DNA of 23,355 nucleotides from Alphaproteobacteria bacterium UBA2966 (GTDB taxonomy: Bacteria; Pseudomonadota; Alphaproteobacteria; UBA2966), in assembly GCA_002348365.1 (NCBI GenBank), contig DEBC01000011.1:20515-43869 (forward strand), given 5' to 3'. Position 1 is the first letter of the stretch. Every line of letters begins with the position of its first letter. Both the position numbers and the translations under genes were made by a program. Below are positions 1-8,415 of this stretch, one piece after another. Below the pieces are notes generated by a model that had not been told where the DNA came from, did no database searches, and was given only the letters and a program-made list of their open reading frames with translations.

Positions 1-1
1 A

Positions 2-403
2 GCCACCGTGAATACCAACCAGCGGAGCATCGGGGCCGATGACTTTTTCACCGGTATGTTCGACACTGCATTGGACGCCGGTGAACTCATCACCGAGGTG
101 AGCTTCCCTGCGGCTGACAAGGCGGCATACTACAAGTTCAAGAACCCCGCCTCCCGGTTCGCCATCGTCGGGGTCTTCGTCGCGCAGACTGGCGGCGGTG
201 TGCGGGTGGCCGTGACGGGTGCCGCACCCTGCGTATTCCGGGTTACTGAGATGGAGGCTGCGCTAGCCGGGAATTTCTCGGCAGACGCGATCAAGGATAT
301 CTCGGTGCCAGAGGATGGTCTCAACTCGGATATCCACGCCCAGGCGGATTATCGCGCCCACCTGGTGAACGTCTGTGCCCGGCGCGCTGTCGAGGCCTGT
401 TGA
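2..403 (+). CDS. coxM: CO dehydrogenase-type medium (FAD-binding) subunit, C-terminal part
   Basis: This is the C-terminal part of a CoxM-family FAD subunit of a molybdenum hydroxylase, which passes electrons from the Fe-S subunit to its acceptor. The frame is open to the left edge, so the true start lies outside; the GTG at 8 is an internal Val codon. Seen: the family's C-terminal stretch with FFTGMFDTALDAGE, then YYKFKNPASRFAIVGVFVA, VRVAVTGAAPCVFR and LNSDIHAQADYRAHLV. The N-terminal FAD-binding half is missing from the window. A strong intrinsic terminator follows at once, so this ends a structural operon, with the maturation genes coxD and coxE downstream. The substrate (CO or an aldehyde/N-heterocycle) cannot be decided from this subunit. 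Family call is secure; specificity is not. Confidence 0.9.
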   Translation, partial: ATVNTNQRSIGADDFFTGMFDTALDAGELITEVSFPAADKAAYYKFKNPASRFAIVGVFVAQTGGGVRVAVTGAAPCVFRVTEMEAALAGNFSADAIKDISVPEDGLNSDIHAQADYRAHLVNVCARRAVEAC

Positions 404-430
404 CAACAACTCCGGTAAAAACATCTATAG

Positions 431-460
431 AAGAGGGGAGCGACGCCTCCCCTCTTTTTT
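431..460 (+). terminator. Rho-independent terminator after coxM
   Basis: A perfect 10-bp stem AAGAGGGGAG (431-440) / CTCCCCTCTT (447-456) with a 6-nt loop CGACGC is followed directly by more T residues, giving a T-run from 455 to 460. It lies 28 bp past the coxM stop codon and 21 bp before the coxD start. It should end or attenuate transcription of the structural genes before the accessory genes. Confidence 0.88.
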
Positions 461-481
461 GTATTCGACAGCGGAATTGAA

Positions 482-1414
482 ATGGCGAAGCCCCGTCCCT
501 TGCCTGCTTCCATCGACGACACCGAAGTCCTGTTGAGGGAAGGTGACTATCTGGCCGACCGCAGTCTGGCCACCACGCTGTTCCTCAGCCTAAAGATGGG
601 GCGGCCCTTGTTCCTCGAAGGCGAAGCCGGAGTCGGCAAGACGGAAATCGCCAATGTGCTGTCGTCCACGCTGGGGCGCCGCCTGGTCCGCCTGCAATGT
701 TACGAAGGCCTGGATATCTCTTCTGCGGTTTACGAGTGGAATTATGCCGCCCAGATGATCGAAATCCGTATGGCCGAGGCTGAAGGAGTCAGCGACCGCG
801 AACGCCTGGGCGATGATGTGTTCTCGGAACGGTTTCTCATCAAACGCCCCCTCCTCCATGCTCTGGAACCCGACGTGTCGGGTGCGCCGGTTCTCCTGAT
901 CGATGAACTGGACCGGACTGACGAACCCTTTGAAGCGTATTTGCTGGAGATTCTGGCTGATTTCCAGATCACCATCCCCGAGATCGGTACGATATCTGCA
1001 CCAGAGCCGCCTATCGTCATCATCACCTCGAATCGAACTCGAGAGATTCATGATGCACTGAAACGGCGCTGCCTCTATCACTGGGTGGACTACCCGAATA
1101 CCCAGAGAGAACTTGACATCGTAAGGCTGAAAGTTCCAGGCGCGGAAGAACGCCTGAGCTGCGAGTTGGTGGGATTCGTGCAGCAACTGCGAAGCACGGA
1201 CCTCTTCAAGCTGCCCGGCATTGCTGAAACCATCGACTGGGCCACGGCGCTCACCCAACTCGACAAATTGTCGCTGGACCCCGAGACCGTCAACGATACC
1301 CTCGGAGCGCTTCTCAAGTATCAGGACGACATCGCCAAGATTCAGGGCAGTGAAGCCGCCCGACTGCTGGACACGGTCAATGCTGAACTCGCCGCTGCAG
1401 GCACGGCCGGCTAG
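482..1414 (+). CDS. coxD: MoxR-family AAA+ ATPase, CoxD-like
   Basis: A 310-residue cytoplasmic AAA+ ATPase of the MoxR group. In CO-oxidising bacteria CoxD is a chaperone needed to mature the sulfurated, Cu-containing Mo active site. Seen: Walker A GEAGVGKT at residues 47-54, Walker B LLIDELD at 138-144, sensor-1 TSN at 182-184 and an arginine-finger region ALKRRC near 192-197. Length is normal for the family. The ATG is preceded by only a weak ribosome-binding site. It sits between the coxM terminator and coxE, and MoxR ATPases typically pair with a VWA protein exactly as here. Because of the upstream terminator it either has its own promoter or depends on read-through. Function is inferred from family and context. 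Confidence 0.93.
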   Translation: MAKPRPLPASIDDTEVLLREGDYLADRSLATTLFLSLKMGRPLFLEGEAGVGKTEIANVLSSTLGRRLVRLQCYEGLDISSAVYEWNYAAQMIEIRMAEAEGVSDRERLGDDVFSERFLIKRPLLHALEPDVSGAPVLLIDELDRTDEPFEAYLLEILADFQITIPEIGTISAPEPPIVIITSNRTREIHDALKRRCLYHWVDYPNTQRELDIVRLKVPGAEERLSCELVGFVQQLRSTDLFKLPGIAETIDWATALTQLDKLSLDPETVNDTLGALLKYQDDIAKIQGSEAARLLDTVNAELAAAGTAG

Positions 1415-1452
1415 TTGCTATTTTCGGAGTTTCGCGCGCGATTGATACAGAC

Positions 1453-2679
1453 ATGACCGACGAACCGTTGGAAGAGGGCCGATTCGCCCAGAACATCATG
1501 CATTTCGGCCGCGTCCTGCGCGCGGCTGGCCTCCCGATCGGTCCCGGCAAAATCATCGATGCGACTCGCGCGGTCGAGGCAGCCGGGATCACCAGCCGCG
1601 ATGATTTCTATTGGACTCTGCATTCCGTATTCGTGAATCGACGCGACCAGCGCGAAATTTTCGACCAGGCCTTTCACGTCTTCTGGCGCAATCCTCAGAT
1701 TCTCGAGCGCATGATGTCTCTCATGCTGCCGACGATCCAGAGTGACGGCCAGGCCGAATACGACCCTCCCAGCCGCCGATTGTTGGATGCTTTGTTTCCT
1801 GGGCGTGGCGATTCGGGCGATCACGAAGAAACCGGCGAAATCATTGGCGATGCCGCCGGCACCTACTCGCAGCAGGAAATCCTGCAATCCATGGATTTCG
1901 AATCGATGTCCGCTGACGAGATTGCCCAGGCGAAGGCGGCCATTGCGCGCATGCGTTTGCCGATCATGAGAGTGCCCACGCGACGCTTTGCGCCCGATCC
2001 ACGTGGCGCCCGAATTGACATGCGCGCGTCTCTGCGTTCAGCACTGAGATCGGGTAGCGATACCATTCCATTGAAGCGCTCAGCGCGTCGGCACAGACAT
2101 CCTCCGCTCGTCGTCTTGTGCGACATCTCCGGCTCCATGAGCCGATATTCCCGAATGATGCTTCATTTTCTCCATGCCGTTACAAACGATCGCGATCGCG
2201 TATTCACTTTCGTATTCGGCACGCGCCTGACCAATATCACGCGCTTCCTGCGAAACCGCGATGTCGACGTCGCACTGGAGAAGGTGTCGGAGAATGTAGA
2301 AGACTGGTCCGGCGGAACCCGCATCGGACAATGCATCAAGGAATTCAACACCCAGTGGTCGCGCCGGGTTCTTGGCCAGGGCGCACTCGTTTTGTTGATA
2401 TCAGATGGCCTCGACCGAGACTCCGGCGAGGGCCTGGAATCAGAGATTGAACGCCTTCACAAGTCATGCCGGCGTCTGATCTGGCTTAATCCCCTCTTGC
2501 GTTATGAAGGGTTCGAGCCAAAATCTTTGGGTGTTCGGGCGATACTGCCCCACGTCGATGAGTTTCGCACCGTGCATAACCTTCAGAGCCTGCAGGATGT
2601 GGCACAGGCTCTGGCGCGGGAAATGCCACGGACCGCAGAAGGTCATATGGGCCATAGTTTAGGAGAGAGGGCCGCATAA
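1453..2679 (+). CDS. coxE: VWA-domain protein, CoxE-like
   Basis: A 408-residue protein of the CoxE family with a C-terminal von Willebrand A domain. It acts with the MoxR ATPase CoxD in activating the molybdenum hydroxylase. Seen: an N-terminal helical part beginning near FAQNIMHFGRVLRAAGLPIG, an Arg-rich linker (RMRLPIMRVPTRR, about 173-185), then the VWA metal-site motif CDISGSMS with D224, S226 and S228. No signal peptide or membrane segment is visible. Its stop overlaps the next start as TAATG, and the next gene's purine-rich AGGAGAGAGGG ribosome-binding site lies inside the coxE end, indicating translational coupling. Family call is confident. Confidence 0.93.
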   Translation: MTDEPLEEGRFAQNIMHFGRVLRAAGLPIGPGKIIDATRAVEAAGITSRDDFYWTLHSVFVNRRDQREIFDQAFHVFWRNPQILERMMSLMLPTIQSDGQAEYDPPSRRLLDALFPGRGDSGDHEETGEIIGDAAGTYSQQEILQSMDFESMSADEIAQAKAAIARMRLPIMRVPTRRFAPDPRGARIDMRASLRSALRSGSDTIPLKRSARRHRHPPLVVLCDISGSMSRYSRMMLHFLHAVTNDRDRVFTFVFGTRLTNITRFLRNRDVDVALEKVSENVEDWSGGTRIGQCIKEFNTQWSRRVLGQGALVLLISDGLDRDSGEGLESEIERLHKSCRRLIWLNPLLRYEGFEPKSLGVRAILPHVDEFRTVHNLQSLQDVAQALAREMPRTAEGHMGHSLGERAA

Positions 2680-3020
2680 TGAGTGAACAGCAAACATCAC
2701 CGGATTGGCAGGAAGATGTTCTCGGTCAGGCCGCCGAATGGAAATCGGATGGCGTGGACGTTGCACTCGCAACTGTCGTCACGACATGGGGTTCGTCGCC
2801 ACGGCCTGTGGGCAGCCAGATTGCGGTGCACGGTGACGGGAAGTTCGTTGGCTCGGTGTCCGGCGGCTGTATCGAGGGTGCAGTGGTCATGGAAGCCCTG
2901 AAAGCCATCAAGGACGGGCAACCGAGATTATTGGATTTTGGCGTCACCAATGAGGAAGCCTGGGAGGTCGGCCTGGCTTGCGGCGGCAAGGTGCAGGTCT
3001 ACGTCGAAAAACTGCAATGA
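2679..3020 (+). CDS. XdhC/CoxI N-terminal domain protein (split gene, part 1)
   Basis: A 113-residue protein consisting only of the XdhC_CoxI domain. XdhC-type proteins bind molybdopterin cofactor, promote its sulfuration and deliver it to xanthine-dehydrogenase-like enzymes. Seen: the family blocks WGSSPRPVGSQ, GSVSGGCIEGAV and, near the end, GLACGGKVQVYVE, which normally leads into a linker and the Rossmann domain. Here a stop follows instead, and the next gene, overlapping by 4 bp (ATGA), supplies the Rossmann half. Start ATG overlaps the coxE stop and is preceded by a good ribosome-binding site. The two products probably work as a pair; a gene fission is the simplest reading. Confidence 0.9.
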   Translation: MSEQQTSPDWQEDVLGQAAEWKSDGVDVALATVVTTWGSSPRPVGSQIAVHGDGKFVGSVSGGCIEGAVVMEALKAIKDGQPRLLDFGVTNEEAWEVGLACGGKVQVYVEKLQ

Positions 3021-3712
3021 AATCGGAAACGCTCGATCAGTTGCTGCGAGATCGCGGCGACAATACGTCAGTCATCCTTGCAACGAATTTGACCTCAGGC
3101 GAGGAACGCCTCATCTATCCGGCAGACCTAGTTGGAGGCAACGGCCTGAACCCAACTGTCGCGGATGCCGCACAGGAAACGTTCCGAAGCGACCGTAGCA
3201 AGACGGTCGAAACAGAAGACGGTCCGGTATTCCTGAACGTCTTCAATCCGCCTTTGAGAATAATCATCGTCGGCGCGGTCCACATCGCTCAGCCGCTGGC
3301 ACGCATGGCCGCACTGGCCGGTTACGACGTCACAATCGTCGATCCACGTAGCGCCTTCGCCACGGACGAGCGGTTTCCAGGCGTCACGTTGCTGACAGAA
3401 TGGCCCGACGATGCCCTTGCCAGCCTGGCTCCAGATGCGCGCACGGCGGTTGTAACACTTACTCACGATCCCAAACTCGATGACCCCGCTCTCGAAGTCG
3501 CTCTCAAATCCGAGGCATTCTATGTCGGCTCACTCGGCAGCAAGAAAACCCATGCCGCCCGTCTTGAGCGGCTTACAGAAGCTGGGTTCGGGGAGAACGA
3601 ACTCAATCGCATCAATGGACCTGTAGGTCTGGCGATTGGTGCCCGATCACCATCGGAAATCGCCGTCTCCATACTTGCTCAGGTGACACAGGCGCTGCGT
3701 CAGGGATCTTGA
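3017..3712 (+). CDS. XdhC Rossmann-domain protein (split gene, part 2)
   Basis: A 231-residue protein corresponding to the C-terminal (XdhC_C, Rossmann-fold) half of XdhC/CoxI proteins. The ATG at 3017 is preferred because it overlaps the preceding stop as ATGA; a start at 2978 would run 43 bp into the first half-gene. Seen: an N-terminal alpha/beta segment, LRIIIVGAVHIAQPLA as the nucleotide-binding turn, then VTIVDPRSAFATDERFPG, VTLTHDPKLDD, FYVGSLGSKKTHAARL and GLAIGARSPSEIAVSI, all typical of the family. It ends directly at the next start (TGA-ATG). The role is cofactor sulfuration or insertion for the upstream Mo hydroxylase, together with the first half. Confidence 0.9.
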   Translation: MKSETLDQLLRDRGDNTSVILATNLTSGEERLIYPADLVGGNGLNPTVADAAQETFRSDRSKTVETEDGPVFLNVFNPPLRIIIVGAVHIAQPLARMAALAGYDVTIVDPRSAFATDERFPGVTLLTEWPDDALASLAPDARTAVVTLTHDPKLDDPALEVALKSEAFYVGSLGSKKTHAARLERLTEAGFGENELNRINGPVGLAIGARSPSEIAVSILAQVTQALRQGS

Positions 3713-5350
3713 ATGGATTTTCGCCTCTTCAGCCTCGACGAAGCCGAAGGAACGATTCTGGCCCATAGCGTCAGGGCCGCTGGTCAATCTTTCAAGAAGG
3801 GGCGTGTCCTTAGCGCCGACGACATCACGGCGCTAAATAATGCCGGACTTGAATCTGTGATCGCGGCACGCCTGGAGGCAGACGATGTTCCGGAAGACGA
3901 AGCGGCACAGACGGTTGCCGATGCCGCGTGCGGAGAAGGTGTACGCCGCGCGGCGCCCTTCACCGGAAGGTGCAATCTGTACGCGGATGCGCATGGCGTT
4001 GCCCTTATTGATCATGCACGCCTGGATCAAATCAATCTCATCGACGAGGCCCTGACGATCGCAACGGTGGCGCCATACGAGCTGGTCGAACCAGGTCAAA
4101 TGCTCGCGACGATCAAAATCATTCCGTTCGCAGCGCCTCATGACGTCCTAACAGCGGGTGCGGAAATAGCCACAGACGATGTTCCACTCGTCAGGGTGGC
4201 ACCGCTCAAAGACAAACCCGTTGGACTGGTATTGACGCGTCTGCCGAATACCAAGGAATCGATCCTCGACAAGTCTCTCGAAACCACCCGGCATCGACTG
4301 ACTCACCTTGGCTCCGACCTGGCCGGTGAAATTCGCTGCGATCACACCGAGGAAGCGGTTGCAACAGCCGTCAGCGAGCTTCTGAACAAGGGTTGCCATC
4401 CCATTCTGGTGTTCGGCGCCTCGGCAAACGTCGATCGCCGCGATGTTGTACCGGCCGGCATGATTCGCGCCGGCGGCAAGATCGATCATTTCGGAATGCC
4501 GGTCGATCCCGGCAATCTTATGCTCTTGGGTCACCACGGAGACGTTCCTTTGGTCGGACTGCCGGGCTGCGCTCGCTCTCCCAAGGAAAACGGCTTCGAC
4601 TGGGTGCTGTGGCGACTGCTGGCCGATGTGCCCGTGACGCGCGAAGACGTGATGCGCATGGGCTCTGGCGGCCTGCTCAAGGAGATTCCCAGCAGACCGC
4701 AACCGCGAACAGGAAAAGGCGCGCGCCAGACGGCAGATGATGGCATCCCCCGCATGCCGCGTATCGCGACACTGGTCCTGGCCGCGGGACAATCGCGCCG
4801 AACGGGCAAGATCAACAAGCTGCTTGCCGAAATCGACGGCGTTCCCATGGCCGCACGGGTACTCAAGGAAGTCAGGGCGTCATCCGCCGAACCCGTCATC
4901 GTGGTTACCGGGCATGAAGCCGAACGGGTCAATCAAGCCCTCGACGGCGATGATCTGACTTTTGTCCACAATCCGGATTACGCCGACGGACTCAGTACGT
5001 CCCTGATTACCGGGGTCAAGGCGCTGCCCGAGAATATAGATGGCGTCATCGTCTGTTTGGGCGACATGCCGAGAGTGAAGGCGACACACATCGACAAACT
5101 GATCGCCGCATTCAATCCCCTCGAAGGCCGCGCCATTTGTGTTCCCACGTTCACGGGCAAGCGCGGGAACCCGGTGTTATGGGGTGCCCAATTCTTCGAG
5201 GAAATGAGAAAGGTGGCAGGCGATGTCGGCGCCCGGCACCTCATCGGGTCGTATAGTGAACTGGTCGCTGAAGTGCCCATCGAAGATGATGGCGTGCTAG
5301 TCGACGTGGACACGCCGGAAGCGCTGACCGCAATGAAGTCGGGTCGCTAG
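3713..5350 (+). CDS. MoeA-like / MocA-like fusion for Mo cofactor cytidylylation
   Basis: A 545-residue two-domain protein. Residues 1 to about 335 resemble molybdopterin-binding (MoeA/MogA type) proteins, with GHHGDVPLVGLPGCARSPKE near the end of that part. After a short Pro/Arg-rich linker (about 322-347) a nucleotidyltransferase domain starts at residue 348 with LVLAAGQSRRTGKINKLL, the signature of MocA-type molybdenum cofactor cytidylyltransferases. It also has LGDMP (metal site), GKRGNPVLW and DVDTPEA. The predicted product is the molybdopterin cytosine dinucleotide needed by CoxL-type enzymes. It abuts the XdhC gene with no gap and ends the operon, 11 bp from the convergent hydrolase gene. 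CTP preference is inferred from the NKLL-type motif and context. Confidence 0.88.
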   Translation: MDFRLFSLDEAEGTILAHSVRAAGQSFKKGRVLSADDITALNNAGLESVIAARLEADDVPEDEAAQTVADAACGEGVRRAAPFTGRCNLYADAHGVALIDHARLDQINLIDEALTIATVAPYELVEPGQMLATIKIIPFAAPHDVLTAGAEIATDDVPLVRVAPLKDKPVGLVLTRLPNTKESILDKSLETTRHRLTHLGSDLAGEIRCDHTEEAVATAVSELLNKGCHPILVFGASANVDRRDVVPAGMIRAGGKIDHFGMPVDPGNLMLLGHHGDVPLVGLPGCARSPKENGFDWVLWRLLADVPVTREDVMRMGSGGLLKEIPSRPQPRTGKGARQTADDGIPRMPRIATLVLAAGQSRRTGKINKLLAEIDGVPMAARVLKEVRASSAEPVIVVTGHEAERVNQALDGDDLTFVHNPDYADGLSTSLITGVKALPENIDGVIVCLGDMPRVKATHIDKLIAAFNPLEGRAICVPTFTGKRGNPVLWGAQFFEEMRKVAGDVGARHLIGSYSELVAEVPIEDDGVLVDVDTPEALTAMKSGR

Positions 5351-5361
5351 TTCTCCCACCG

Positions 5362-6177
5362 CTAGGTCGAAAACTGCCGCTCCAGGAATTCGATAACCAG
5401 TTGAATACTGCCGTGCACCGGCAGGTCATTGTGCCCGGCCTTTGGCAGATATGCGGCTTCCTTGGGATCGTTCGCGGCCGCGAATAAGCGACGTCCCAAG
5501 CGAATCGGGACAATTCGATCGCGTTCGCCGTGCACGATAAATAGAGGTGAGTGTATGCGACTAATCTTGGAAATCGAGTCGTAACGATCCTTCAGCAGCC
5601 AACGGACTGGCAGGAACCAATAGGCATCCGCGGCAACGTCTACGGCGGATGAGAACGGTGCCTCGAGAACCATGGCCCCAACTTCGAATTCCGTCGCCAG
5701 CTGCACGGCGATCCCGCTCCCCAGAGATTCTCCAAGTAACACCACTCGGTCGAGAGCTATACCCCGATCCTTCACGAACGCCAGTGAGGCCCGGCCGTCC
5801 TCATACAGTCCCTGCTCTGTTGGATCGCCTGGATTGCCGCTATATCCGCGATACTCCACCAAGAGCGCGCCGAAGCCCTTATCGAGATAGGGGCGAATTC
5901 GCCCACCCCGAATCGCGATGCCGCCTCCATTTCCGTGGAAGTACACGATTGTCGGACGCGCAACACCATCGGTGACAACCGGAGCCTTGTACCAAGCCTT
6001 GAGTTCGAGCCCATCCGCCGTGCTCAACGTCACGACGTCCATGTCGGGAACACCGGCCTGCGCGAGGGTCGACAGCGACCGCGCCGGAAAATACATGATG
6101 CTGCGCTGCAGCAGATACATGGCAGCAACGAACAGCGCATAAGCCGAGAGGACATAGATCGCCGTGCGCCACATCAT
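5362..6177 (-). CDS. Membrane-anchored alpha/beta hydrolase
   Basis: A 271-residue alpha/beta-hydrolase (BEM46/YfhR-like serine hydrolase group) with an N-terminal hydrophobic segment at residues 4-23 that probably anchors it in the inner membrane. Seen: oxyanion-hole block FHGNGG (80-85), nucleophile elbow GESLG with S151, acid residue D220 in HGERD and catalytic H249 in AGHND. The ATG at 6177 has a clear GGAGG site six bases upstream. It is the last gene of the - strand run, 30 bp after the alcohol dehydrogenase, and converges on the MoeA/MocA fusion with only 11 bp between stops. The substrate (ester, thioester or lipid) cannot be read from the sequence. Confidence 0.9.
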   Translation of the reverse strand: MMWRTAIYVLSAYALFVAAMYLLQRSIMYFPARSLSTLAQAGVPDMDVVTLSTADGLELKAWYKAPVVTDGVARPTIVYFHGNGGGIAIRGGRIRPYLDKGFGALLVEYRGYSGNPGDPTEQGLYEDGRASLAFVKDRGIALDRVVLLGESLGSGIAVQLATEFEVGAMVLEAPFSSAVDVAADAYWFLPVRWLLKDRYDSISKISRIHSPLFIVHGERDRIVPIRLGRRLFAAANDPKEAAYLPKAGHNDLPVHGSIQLVIEFLERQFST

Positions 6178-6207
6178 CGTCTGCCTCCGGCGGTGGTCCT
6201 TCCCAAT

Positions 6208-7332
6208 TCAGAAGACAATCATCTGGCGTATGGTCGCGCCATCCGCCAGCCGATCGAAACCTTCGTTAATCTCATCGAGCGTGAGTTGTTCGCTGAGAAG
6301 ACTGTCCACGGGCAATATGCCCCTCTGATACAGCTCCAGATATTGGGGGATGTCGCGAACCGGCACGCTGCTGCCACCATAGCTACCCTTGAGGGTACGC
6401 TCCTCCCCTACCAACATAACGGCCGGCACGGCCAAGTGAGTATCCGGGTGAGGCAACCCTGCCGTTACCGTCATCCCGCCCCGCCGTGTAATATCCCAGG
6501 CTATCTGTAAGGCCGGACCGGCGCCGGCGGTATCGATAGCGTACTCGACCCCTCCACTCGTCGCGTCCCGAACGGCCTCCACACACTCGGCATCTCCGGC
6601 ATTGAAAGTGTCGGTGGCGCCGAGCTGTCGCGCGAGCGCCAGTTTGTGATCGAGAATGTCCAACGCAACAATCCGGCGCGCACCGGCGAGACGTGCGCCA
6701 AGTATGGCATTGAGCCCCACACCGCCCAGTCCAATCACCGCCACCGTCGAACCGGCCTTCACGCCAGCTGTGTTGATAACGGCGCCAACCCCGGTCATCA
6801 CCGCGCAGCCAAACATCGCCACTTCGACCAACGGCAGGGATCGTTCAACCTTGATCAACGAGTTGCGCGCCATGACGGCGTACTCGGCGAATGCAGAGAT
6901 CCCGATGTGGTGGTGGATATGCTCACCGTTTCGGTGGAGCGCGAACTTACCCGAGTAAAGCGTTCCGGCGGTATTCGCACTCACCCCAGGTTCGCAAAGC
7001 ATGGGACGACCACTGGCGCAGGGCACACAATGCCCGCAACTCGGGACGAGGGTGGCAACCACATGGTCACCCGGCGCCAGATCCATCACGTTCGGACCAA
7101 TTTCAGCAACAACTCCAGCCGATTCGTGCCCGAGCGCCATGGGCGTGGGCCGCGGCCTGTTGCCATCGATTACGGAGAGATCCGAGTGGCATAAACCCGA
7201 TGCCTTGATTTCGACGAGAACCTCACCGTCACCCGGCGGATCAAGTTCGAGCTCTTCGATTTGCAGTGGACGTGTGTCCTTGTACGGACGGTCCATTCCT
7301 CTGGTATCGAGTACGGCCGCTCGTATTTTCAT
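6208..7332 (-). CDS. Zinc-dependent alcohol dehydrogenase
   Basis: A 374-residue medium-chain zinc alcohol dehydrogenase, which oxidises an alcohol (or reduces an aldehyde) with NAD(P). Seen: catalytic zinc region GLCHSD (C48) and GHE (H69, E70) with the third ligand in FGCAVMTG, structural zinc cysteines C99, C102, C105 and C113, and Rossmann motif GLGGVG. I chose the ATG at 7332: MKIRAAVLDTRG is the usual N-terminus, GGAAGGGA lies just upstream, and the longer start at 7398 would overlap the preceding gene. It is 22 bp behind the PAP2-type gene, so probably co-transcribed. The structural-zinc lobe suggests the class III/aryl-alcohol type, but the substrate is unknown. Confidence 0.92.
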   Translation of the reverse strand: MKIRAAVLDTRGMDRPYKDTRPLQIEELELDPPGDGEVLVEIKASGLCHSDLSVIDGNRPRPTPMALGHESAGVVAEIGPNVMDLAPGDHVVATLVPSCGHCVPCASGRPMLCEPGVSANTAGTLYSGKFALHRNGEHIHHHIGISAFAEYAVMARNSLIKVERSLPLVEVAMFGCAVMTGVGAVINTAGVKAGSTVAVIGLGGVGLNAILGARLAGARRIVALDILDHKLALARQLGATDTFNAGDAECVEAVRDATSGGVEYAIDTAGAGPALQIAWDITRRGGMTVTAGLPHPDTHLAVPAVMLVGEERTLKGSYGGSSVPVRDIPQYLELYQRGILPVDSLLSEQLTLDEINEGFDRLADGATIRQMIVF

Positions 7333-7354
7333 CCCCAGTCCCTTCCAAGCTTCT

Positions 7355-8398
7355 TCAAGTACCCGGACGCCTGACCGGTCCCAACGGTGCCGCGGCACAA
7401 ATCCTGTTCGCGAGCCAGATACTCAGCGCGGCAAGAGAGATTCCAACTGGAAGATCAATAAGATAATGCCATTTTGACACGACAGCTTCGATGACGATCC
7501 AAGTAAACAGGATTACATAAATGGAAAGCAGAACCGATCGACTGCGATAGGCATACCACAGGAAAACCCAGGCTGCCCCCGCATGGAGCGAAGGCATCGC
7601 CGCGAGCCCCGCGTTGAAATAGGACACGCCATGCTCGCTGAGCCACGGCGCACCATTTACGACGAGTTCGTTGTATGCCGCCCACATCCCGTCCTGCTGC
7701 CTGCTGGCCAGCGCATTCTCTCCACGCAAATAGATGAACGGCCCGACAGCCGGTGCGATCAGGTAGCTCAGCGCTCCCAAACACTGGTTGATCAGTGTCG
7801 CGATCAACACCTGCCGGAAGAATCCACGATCGATAACGCAGTGATAGGCGAATGCGGCGAAAAACATCCCGACAAAGGCCCACAGATACCAAAGATCAAC
7901 GGCGAACGCGTGCTCGGCAACGAAAACCCGCACGGTAATGAATACGTCGATGAGGGGCTGCACGAGTTCATCGGACTTCTGATAGAGCTCATCAAATCGG
8001 GCGGGATTAATGAGCGGCACCCACATCTTGACGTGGAAATGGAGCCACATCACCACGACGAATGTCCCCAGATAAATGGAATTGCGTCCGAGCTCGCGCC
8101 ACATGTCTGTCAAAGGGTCCGTACCGCCAGAGAGCCAGCACGCGAGGAATGGCAAGGAGAACCAGACCGTGGCAAAGATCACCGGAATGGCATAGCGGAA
8201 GCCCAGGTAGTAACTGATCCGCCCGTCCGGAATCACAAATCCCGTGTCCAGATAGAGTGCTAAACCCACCACAATGGCCAGCATCGCACCGGCGATTATC
8301 AGTTCCGGGTATCGGAGAATCAGTTCGATCAATGGATTCCGGCGCCTTTGCGGGCGCCGGCCACCGACTGCGTCAAATATGTTTCCCAATCGCGCCAT
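7355..8398 (-). CDS. PAP2/inositolphosphotransferase-type membrane enzyme
   Basis: A 347-residue polytopic membrane protein with roughly six to eight hydrophobic segments. It carries two of the conserved PAP2 motifs near its end: PSLHAG (269-274) and SKWHYLIDLPVG (308-319), giving the catalytic His pair and Asp. The first classical PAP2 motif (KxxxxxxRP) is not evident, as in the Aur1/Ipt1-like inositolphosphotransferase branch (PAP2_3). Such enzymes hydrolyse or transfer phosphate-containing lipid headgroups at the outer face of the membrane. It follows the GT-C glycosyltransferase gene by 17 bp and precedes the alcohol dehydrogenase by 22 bp. A role in recycling or modifying a lipid carrier or glycolipid used by its neighbours is inference. 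Confidence 0.82.
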   Translation of the reverse strand: MARLGNIFDAVGGRRPQRRRNPLIELILRYPELIIAGAMLAIVVGLALYLDTGFVIPDGRISYYLGFRYAIPVIFATVWFSLPFLACWLSGGTDPLTDMWRELGRNSIYLGTFVVVMWLHFHVKMWVPLINPARFDELYQKSDELVQPLIDVFITVRVFVAEHAFAVDLWYLWAFVGMFFAAFAYHCVIDRGFFRQVLIATLINQCLGALSYLIAPAVGPFIYLRGENALASRQQDGMWAAYNELVVNGAPWLSEHGVSYFNAGLAAMPSLHAGAAWVFLWYAYRSRSVLLSIYVILFTWIVIEAVVSKWHYLIDLPVGISLAALSIWLANRICAAAPLGPVRRPGT

Positions 8399-8415
8399 TA
8401 GATCCGTGACGTAGT

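Noticed and set aside
590..1258. 222-codon frame on the - strand opposite coxD
   Set aside because: Antisense shadow of a clear AAA+ ATPase gene, no domain or start signal.
4148..4792. 214-codon frame on the - strand opposite the MoeA/MocA fusion
   Set aside because: Composition and lack of motifs indicate a shadow frame.
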